Assembly (NCBI GenBank): GCA_017650255.1
Contig: JAGCFG010000145.1
Span: 1 to 10,081, forward strand
DNA length: 10,081 nucleotides
Origin: Alphaproteobacteria bacterium
GTDB taxonomy: Bacteria; Pseudomonadota; Alphaproteobacteria; RF32; CAG-239
Direction: 5' to 3'
Below are positions 6,038 to 10,081 of the stretch, one piece after another. Below the pieces are notes generated by a model. That model did not search any database. It worked only from the letters and a program-made list of their open reading frames with translations, and had not been told where the DNA came from. The first letter of the stretch is position 1, and every line of letters starts with the position of its first letter. A program made the translations under genes and the position numbers.

Positions 6038-7351
6038 TTATGGCAAAAGCGGTGACCATGCAGGGTCAGAGGCGTCTGACGGGGTAACAATCATACGCTC
6101 GTTATAGCCTGTTAAGTCTATGCTATATAGTTTTACCGGTGCGGCTGTTTTGCCGGAGGCATGGTCTTGGCGGAAATACATCAAAACACGTCCGTTCGGA
6201 GCCCAGACAGGGGCTTCTACCAAATATCCGCTGGTAATCAAGCGTTCTCCGCTGCCGTCGGGATACATAACACCGATATAAAATTGTCCGTCTGCCATTT
6301 TGGTAAAGGCAACATAGTCACCGCGCGGAGACCAAACCGGAGTTGCGTAGCGGCCTTTGCCGAAGCTGATGCGGTGAACATCACTGCCATCGCTGTTCAT
6401 GACATATAATTGTTGATTGCCTCCACGGTCAGAGTTGAATACAATTTTTGAGCCGTCTGGAGAATAGCTTGGTGAAGTATCAATCGCAGAGCCGGAGGTC
6501 AGTTGTTTGCTGCGGCCGCTCTTCAAATCCATTTCATAAATGTTGGTTACACCGCTTTGAGCGTGACTCAATAAAAGTTTGGAGCTGTCCGGAGAAAATA
6601 CCGGTGCAAAAGTCATGCCCTTAAATTGTCCGACAAGCTGTTGGCTGCCGCTTTCGATATCCAGCATATATACTCTCGGTGTGTTGCCGGAATATGATAG
6701 ATAGGTGATTTTTTGCAGGTTGGGAGAGAAGCGCGGCGTCAAGGCCATGGCGGCACCATTGGTCAAAAATTTGTGGTTTTCGCCGTCTTGGTCCATGATG
6801 GCAAGACGTTTAATACGTCTGGTTGCCGGACCGCTTTCGGAAATGTAGACGATACGGGTGTCAAAGTAGCCTTTTTCGCCGGTGAGTTGTTCATAAATTG
6901 CGTCGGCAATAACGTGGGCAACACGGCGCCAGTTGTCTTTGCTGGTGGTAAAAGATTGTCCTTTCATCTGCTCTTCGGCAAAAACATCCCAAAGTCTAAA
7001 CTCTATTTTCAAGCTTTGTTCAGAGGTTGCGGTGATAGCACTTTGTACCAAAGCAAGAGCATTGATTGCCTGCCAATCGTTGAAGGTTGGCATTTCGTCA
7101 ATGGACTTAAATTTTTGGATATAGCTTTGGTCGGAAATGACTCTGAAAAGGCCAGATCTTTCAAGGTCGGCAATTACAACCTGGCGAATTTTTTCACCAT
7201 ATGAGCCGGCTGAGCCGTTGGTATCTATCATCTTGGCGATGGCAATCGGCATTGGGTCACGCATTGCGCCGTTGACGTCTATCATCAACTCGGCTTTGCT
7301 GGAGAAAGAAAACAAGGTTAAAATTATGGATAAAAAAACAATTTTTTTCAT
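6038..7351 (-). CDS. tolB: Tol-Pal system protein TolB
   Basis: Periplasmic beta-propeller of the Tol-Pal envelope complex; it binds Pal and TolA and helps constrict the outer membrane at division. The 437-residue product has a signal peptide [20 protein letters not shown], the N-terminal TolB domain (including [14 protein letters not shown]), and then repeated propeller blades with [37 protein letters not shown] and [12 protein letters not shown]. Length fits the family (about 430). I chose ATG 7351 because AAGG lies eight bases upstream; an in-frame TTG at 7366 overlaps that site and would place charged residues before the signal peptide. The gene is followed at once by a terminator, with no pal or cpoB downstream, and divergent yqgF lies upstream, so tolB is separated from any tolQRA-pal cluster here. 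Confidence 0.96.
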   Translation of the reverse strand: MKKIVFLSIILTLFSFSSKAELMIDVNGAMRDPMPIAIAKMIDTNGSAGSYGEKIRQVVIADLERSGLFRVISDQSYIQKFKSIDEMPTFNDWQAINALALVQSAITATSEQSLKIEFRLWDVFAEEQMKGQSFTTSKDNWRRVAHVIADAIYEQLTGEKGYFDTRIVYISESGPATRRIKRLAIMDQDGENHKFLTNGAAMALTPRFSPNLQKITYLSYSGNTPRVYMLDIESGSQQLVGQFKGMTFAPVFSPDSSKLLLSHAQSGVTNIYEMDLKSGRSKQLTSGSAIDTSPSYSPDGSKIVFNSDRGGNQQLYVMNSDGSDVHRISFGKGRYATPVWSPRGDYVAFTKMADGQFYIGVMYPDGSGERLITSGYLVEAPVWAPNGRVLMYFRQDHASGKTAAPVKLYSIDLTGYNERMIVTPSDASDPAWSPLLP

Positions 7352-7394
7352 TTTGGCTACCTTCAAAATTTTGAATTTACTTATGGCAAAAGTT

Positions 7395-7424
7395 AGTATA
7401 ATATTGTTAAAAAATAATTAGCAA
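7395..7424. promoter_or_regulatory. Divergent tolB/yqgF promoter region with overlapping -10 boxes
   Basis: TATAAT at 7397-7402 (plus, towards yqgF) overlaps TATACT on the minus strand (7400-7395, towards tolB). For tolB a TTGCTA (7424-7419) lies 18 bases upstream of its -10. For yqgF no good -35 is seen (TTTACT at 7376-7381 with 15-base spacing). If both are used the polymerases would exclude each other. Confidence 0.4.
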
Positions 7425-7436
7425 TCGGAGTTTTTG

Positions 7437-7895
7437 ATGGAAATTGCAGATTTTAAGAAAAATCTAAAAGATAAAACAGCCTTGTTGGGGGTCGATTTCG
7501 GAACGGTGAGAATTGGGTTGGCTGTTTCGGACCTTACAAGGACAATCGCTAATGCCTATGCAATTATCGAAAGTAAAGGAAAAGAAAAAGATGTTGCGGA
7601 AATTAAAAAAGTGATTGCAAAAAAAGAAATTGGCGGAATTGTTTTCGGGCTGCCGTTGCAGATGAACGGAGAAGAGGGGGAAACGGCTTTGAAAATGCGT
7701 AAATTTGCGGAGTTTTTATCAAAAGAAACAAATTTGCCATGTGCTTTTTGGGACGAGAGGTTGTCTTCGGTTGTGATGGAAAATTTTTTGATAAAAGAAG
7801 TTGATATGTCGCGGGCAAAGAGGAAAAAGTTTTTGGATGCAACTGCTGCGGCATATATATTGCAAGGATTTTTGGATGCATTAAAAAAAGCCTGA
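7437..7895 (+). CDS. yqgF: YqgF/RuvX family putative pre-16S rRNA nuclease
   Basis: RNase H-fold protein implicated in trimming the 5' end of 16S rRNA; also known as RuvX from proposed Holliday-junction activity. At 152 residues it is slightly longer than the E. coli protein (138). Visible motifs: GVDFGTVRIGLAVSD near residue 20, with the first catalytic Asp; IVFGLPLQMNGEEG near 65; WDERLSSVVME near 105, with Asp and Glu; and KKFLDATAAAYILQGFLD near 130, with the last catalytic Asp. ATG 7437 is preferred because CGGAG lies six bases upstream; an in-frame TTG at 7434 is only three bases from it. It is divergent from tolB and converges on pfkA; its last codons (KKA and TGA) form part of the terminator stem. 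Confidence 0.95.
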   Translation: MEIADFKKNLKDKTALLGVDFGTVRIGLAVSDLTRTIANAYAIIESKGKEKDVAEIKKVIAKKEIGGIVFGLPLQMNGEEGETALKMRKFAEFLSKETNLPCAFWDERLSSVVMENFLIKEVDMSRAKRKKFLDATAAAYILQGFLDALKKA

Positions 7896-7912
7896 TTAAA
7901 TCAGGCTTTTTT
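7884..7912. terminator. Bidirectional terminator shared by yqgF and pfkA
   Basis: A 13-bp perfect stem: six A plus GCCTGAT (7884-7896) with ATCAGGC plus six T (7900-7912), loop TAA. Both stop codons lie within it: TGA of yqgF at 7893-7895 and TGA of pfkA at 7903-7901, leaving only five bases between the genes. Confidence 0.92.
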
Positions 7913-9004
7913 GCGTTTTGTGTTGATTTCTTCGCCGATATACATTCCGGTTGCACGGGCGGCTGTTATGTAGTCGCTTGTCAAATCGAGCCTTTTTGTA
8001 CCGACTTTTACAACTTCGTCAATGTCATAGTCTTGGATGGTGTTGTTTTTCAAAACAACCATACGATTGGTATGACCAGCTTCTAGCAACTCAATTGCTC
8101 TGGAGCCGAATCTGGCTGCTAAAACGCGGTCAGTAGAAGTGGGGTTGCCGGATCTTTGGGTGTGACCAAGTGTGGTGACGCGAGTTTGAAAATCTTTGCA
8201 ACGGTGGTTGATTTCGTCACTCAAATATTGTCCGACGCCACCATAAACGGACTCGCCGATTTTGTTTTTGCTGGAAGATACATGTTGGCCGTCTTCGCGT
8301 TTTATACCTTCAGCGGCAACAATCAATGCGTAGTTGCGTCCGGTTTTTTTTACTTCTTTCAATTTTTTTATTATCGAATCTATTTTATATGGAATTTCCG
8401 GAACAAGGCAAACATCGGCCATGCCTGCGATTGCAGAGTGGAGAGCCAAGTGGCCTGCATCGCGGCCCATAACTTCCAAAATAATGGCGCGATTGTGAGA
8501 GCGAGCAGTTAAAATTAAACTGTCGAGTGCTTCGGTGCAAACTTGGCAGGCTGTGTCAAAGCCTACGGAAGAATCGGTAATCGGAGTGTCGTTATCAATG
8601 GTCTTCGGGATGCCAATCATCTTAATGCCTGCAAGGTGGCAATAGTTGCTGACAATATTCATTGATCCGTCGCCACCAACAACAATAAGAGCGTCTAGCC
8701 CGAGTTCTCTTGCTCCGTCGCCGAAGTTTTTGGAGAGATTTTTGACGGATTCTAACTTTACGCCGCTGTTAAGAGAACCTAAATATGACCCGCTCAAGCG
8801 CGGCCAAGGAGTGTCGGAAAAATTTTCTGGAGTTAAAATCTGATATTGTAATGGGCGAGAAGTTAAGCCGTCGGTGCCAAACCTGATGCCATATACTGTC
8901 CAGCCTTTGCGTGTTGCACAGTTGACAACTGCTCTGATAACTGCGTTCAAGCCGGCACAGTCACCGCCACTTGTTAATATACCGATTTTTTTGATTTTTC
9001 CCAT
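7901..9004 (-). CDS. pfkA: 6-phosphofructokinase, mixed G/K signature
   Basis: Phosphorylates fructose 6-phosphate to fructose 1,6-bisphosphate, the committed step of glycolysis, in the cytoplasm. The 367-residue PFK-family protein has GGDCAGLN (13-20, phosphoryl-donor binding), GGDGS (110-114), PKTIDND (133-139, with the catalytic Asp at 137), MGRDAGH (179-185) and GHTQRSG (280-286, sugar-phosphate binding His and Arg). The donor-selecting positions are Gly113 (equivalent to E. coli G104, typical of ATP enzymes) and Lys134 (equivalent to G124, typical of PPi enzymes). From the family, G/K enzymes are known among group III PFKs, and those studied are generally ATP-dependent, so ATP use is the better guess. 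AAGGAG lies six bases before the ATG. A palindrome sits within the likely promoter. The gene symbol is used in the family sense. Confidence 0.93.
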   Translation of the reverse strand: MGKIKKIGILTSGGDCAGLNAVIRAVVNCATRKGWTVYGIRFGTDGLTSRPLQYQILTPENFSDTPWPRLSGSYLGSLNSGVKLESVKNLSKNFGDGARELGLDALIVVGGDGSMNIVSNYCHLAGIKMIGIPKTIDNDTPITDSSVGFDTACQVCTEALDSLILTARSHNRAIILEVMGRDAGHLALHSAIAGMADVCLVPEIPYKIDSIIKKLKEVKKTGRNYALIVAAEGIKREDGQHVSSSKNKIGESVYGGVGQYLSDEINHRCKDFQTRVTTLGHTQRSGNPTSTDRVLAARFGSRAIELLEAGHTNRMVVLKNNTIQDYDIDEVVKVGTKRLDLTSDYITAARATGMYIGEEINTKRKKA

Positions 9005-9033
9005 TTAAATCTCCTTTCTAATAATTTTGTTGA

Positions 9034-9062
9034 TTTATTAACACAAATGTGCTACATTTCAA
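9034..9062 (-). promoter_or_regulatory. Candidate pfkA promoter
   Basis: On the minus strand TTGAAA (9062-9057) and AATAAA (9039-9034) are 17 bases apart, with the -10 about 30 bases upstream of the pfkA ATG. The -35 is good and the -10 fair. The spacer is largely occupied by the palindrome at 9045-9059. Confidence 0.45.
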
Positions 9063-9069
9063 CACAAAT
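9040..9069. promoter_or_regulatory. Possible operator between pfkA and ydcH-like gene
   Basis: AAATGT (9045-9050) and ACATTT (9054-9059) form a perfect palindrome around a GCT centre. In addition AACACAAAT occurs twice as a direct repeat (9040-9048 and 9061-9069), 21 bases apart, that is two helical turns. The palindrome overlaps the -35 and spacer of the pfkA promoter, a usual place for a repressor. No regulator is known to me for this site. Confidence 0.4.
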
Positions 9070-9111
9070 TTTGCAATAATCAAATGTTCTTTTTTATAGG
9101 ATTGATTTAAT

Positions 9112-9321
9112 ATGAAAGATAATAATATCTTGGTGCTGAAACATCAGCTTTGCGAGTTGAAACTTGAGGAAAGAAGGGTTTGCTCGGATATCAGGCATAT
9201 GGTTGCCCGCAATAATATGATTGATTTTGCCAAAGCAAAACAGCTTAATGCAATGAGACAGGGAGTGAAAACCAAAATCGCCAATGTCGAAGCAAAAATT
9301 ATGCCGAATATTATTGCATAA
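9112..9321 (+). CDS. YdcH-like small coiled-coil protein (DUF465)
   Basis: A 69-residue protein with a helix-turn-helix-hairpin look, rich in charged residues and lacking signal or membrane segments. The tail VEAKIMPNIIA matches the common ending (RLE..LLPDIIA) of alphaproteobacterial DUF465 (YdcH-family) proteins, and the LKHQLCELKLEERRVCSDI start fits their first helix. The biochemical function of the family is not established. AGGA lies ten bases before the ATG at 9112. It is divergent from pfkA; no convincing plus-strand promoter is visible (TTGCAA at 9071-9076 with TATAGG at 9095-9100 would start transcription only a few bases before the ATG). It is followed 78 bases later by rpsU. Confidence 0.75.
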   Translation: MKDNNILVLKHQLCELKLEERRVCSDIRHMVARNNMIDFAKAKQLNAMRQGVKTKIANVEAKIMPNIIA

Positions 9322-9399
9322 AATTGTTGCAATTATAAATTTGATGTGATATCTAGTTCGCAATCGTAATAAAAATTGATATGAAATGAGGTGATTTAA

Positions 9400-9606
9400 G
9401 TGGTTCAAGTTACTGTTATCGGTAATGATGTTGGACAGTCTTTGAAAGTTTTGAAAAAGAAAATGCAAAGAGAAGGTATTTTCCGCGAAATGAAGCTGAG
9501 ACGTTGCCATGAAAAGAACAGCGAGAAAAAAGCTCGCCGTCAGGCAGAAGCAATCCGCAGATCCAGAAAGCAATTGAGAAAACGCTTGGATACCGAGGGT
9601 TTTTAG
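9400..9606 (+). CDS. rpsU: 30S ribosomal protein S21
   Basis: Small basic ribosomal protein of 68 residues: [18 protein letters not shown], then [36 protein letters not shown] and a basic end [13 protein letters not shown]. The [17 protein letters not shown] pattern is typical of S21, which sits near the anti-Shine-Dalgarno end of 16S rRNA and assists initiation. The start is GTG at 9400, fixed by an excellent GAGGTGA five bases upstream (9388-9394) and by the VxVxxxD family N-terminus; no ATG is available nearby. The very strong ribosome site compensates for the GTG. It is followed by its own terminator and converges on rplI. Confidence 0.95.
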   Translation: MVQVTVIGNDVGQSLKVLKKKMQREGIFREMKLRRCHEKNSEKKARRQAEAIRRSRKQLRKRLDTEGF

Positions 9607-9614
9607 AAAATGTT

Positions 9615-9645
9615 AAAGGCAGGGATTTTTATCCTTGCCTTTTTT
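9615..9645 (+). terminator. rpsU terminator
   Basis: AAAGGCAGGGAT (9615-9626) pairs with ATCCTTGCCTTT (9631-9642) with a single G-T wobble around a TTTT loop, followed by T to 9645. It begins nine bases after the rpsU stop. Confidence 0.88.
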
Positions 9646-9668
9646 GTTTGCGTTGTTTGTTGCAATAA

Positions 9669-9693
9669 AAAAGCTCCCGAATCGGGAGCTTTT
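9669..9693 (-). terminator. rplI terminator (also usable on plus strand)
   Basis: AAAAGCTCCCG (9669-9679) pairs with CGGGAGCTTTT (9683-9693) around an AAT loop. Six A precede the GC arm (9667-9672), giving a U-run for minus-strand transcripts leaving rplI, 19 bases past its stop. More T on the plus side makes it a second barrier for rpsU read-through. Confidence 0.88.
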
Positions 9694-9711
9694 CTTTTTT
9701 ATGAAATCAAC

Positions 9712-10081
9712 TTATTCTTTGTTAAAGTTGTTTTCTTGTCTTTTTGCCTCATCTTCGGTGCGGGCGACGTTTACCAAAATGGTTTGGGAAACTTCGGGGT
9801 GCAAATTAACACTAACCTTGTAGACACCCAAATCTTTGATTGGACGCTCTAACGAGATGAAACGGCGCTCAATGCTTTTGCCGGCTTCTTTCATTGCGGC
9901 AGCAATATCTCTGATGCTGACAGAACCGTATAGTTGTCCGGTTTCGGCAGCTTGACGAATGAGCACAATTTTAAAGCCTTCCAAGTCTTGAGCTTGTTTT
10001 GTAGCATTGTCAAGCAATGACTTGTTGTGAGCTTCGAGCTCGGCTTTTTGACGTTCGTAAACAGCCATGTTCTCTTCGGTA
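9712..10081 (-). CDS. rplI: 50S ribosomal protein L9, 5' part beyond window edge
   Basis: Large-subunit ribosomal protein with two globular domains joined by a long helix; it binds 23S rRNA near the L1 stalk. Visible here are about 122 C-terminal residues: the end of the connecting helix (ENMAVYERQKAELEAHNKSL) and the full C-terminal domain with FKIVLIRQAAETGQLYGSVS, IRDIAAAMKEAG, PIKDLGVYKVSVNLHPEVS and VNVARTEDEA, ending NNFNKE. The pattern LIRQAAETGQLYGSVS is typical of alphaproteobacterial L9. The frame is open through the right edge, so the Met at 10068 is internal and the true start, about 75 residues further upstream, lies outside. It is normally downstream of rpsF and rpsR, which cannot be checked here. 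Confidence 0.95.
   Translation of the reverse strand, partial: TEENMAVYERQKAELEAHNKSLLDNATKQAQDLEGFKIVLIRQAAETGQLYGSVSIRDIAAAMKEAGKSIERRFISLERPIKDLGVYKVSVNLHPEVSQTILVNVARTEDEAKRQENNFNKE

Noticed and set aside
5732..6055. An open frame running through both repeat units, giving a 38-residue repeated peptide
   Set aside because: It is open only because the 114-base period is divisible by three. There is no start codon with a ribosome site before unit 1 (a stop sits at 5729-5731), the composition is odd (many Phe, Cys, Arg), and the DNA shows hairpin rather than coding features.
7352..7366. TTG start adding five residues to TolB
   Set aside because: It overlaps the AAGG ribosome site that serves the ATG at 7351 and would extend the signal peptide unnaturally.
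9314..9334. ATTGCA/TGCAAT inverted repeat after the ydcH-like gene as a terminator
   Set aside because: Only six AT-rich base pairs around a nine-base loop and no T-run; too weak to call.
9094..9573. A 159-codon minus-strand frame opposite the ydcH-like gene and rpsU
   Set aside because: It is antisense to two recognisable genes, spans their intergenic gap, and has low-complexity Phe/Leu/Ile/His-rich composition.
9712..10068. A complete 118-residue protein starting at Met 10068
   Set aside because: The frame continues open to the window edge and the sequence is the C-terminal part of L9, so this Met is internal.

Overview
The window looks like a piece of an AT-leaning alphaproteobacterial chromosome carrying mostly housekeeping genes. 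The clues to lineage are a 41-residue ribosomal protein L36 of the alphaproteobacterial type (ending KACQG and lacking a full set of zinc ligands), an L9 C-terminal half with the IVLIRQAAETGQLYGSVS signature, an S21 gene, and a DUF465/YdcH protein ending in PNIIA. A 6-phosphofructokinase gene is present, which is uncommon in alphaproteobacteria and suggests a glycolytic, possibly fermentative or host-associated member. I infer the class only; the genus cannot be read from this window.

Layout from left to right. Positions 1-1741 (minus) hold lepA (elongation factor 4), cut at its 3' end by the window edge. A divergent promoter region leads into a two-gene plus-strand unit (1886-3045): a GNAT acetyltransferase and an unrecognised 235-residue helical protein. 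This unit meets a minus-strand operon head-on at a shared terminator (about 3044-3069). That operon (3068-5331) consists of a small secreted protein of unknown function followed 11 bases later by ettA, the ABC-F translation factor. Divergent from it is rpmJ (L36) at 5497-5622. Positions 5623-5988 have no gene. They contain an AT-rich hairpin and then two identical, head-to-tail 113/114-bp copies of a highly structured repeat; this is the most unusual part of the window. tolB (6038-7351, minus) follows with its own terminator and is divergent from yqgF/ruvX (7437-7895, plus). yqgF converges on pfkA (7901-9004, minus) through one perfect hairpin that encodes the last residues of both proteins. 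A regulatory-looking intergenic region separates pfkA from a ydcH-like gene (9112-9321) and rpsU (9400-9606). rpsU converges on rplI (9712 to beyond the right edge, minus) with two terminators between them.

Functionally the region is dominated by translation (LepA, EttA, L36, S21, L9, and YqgF in 16S rRNA maturation), plus envelope maintenance (TolB) and glycolysis (PFK). The points most worth a second look are the tandem structured repeat and its diverged upstream relative, the mixed Gly/Lys active-site signature of the phosphofructokinase, the palindrome within the pfkA promoter, and the two unrecognised proteins. I saw no mobile element, CRISPR array, tRNA or rRNA.
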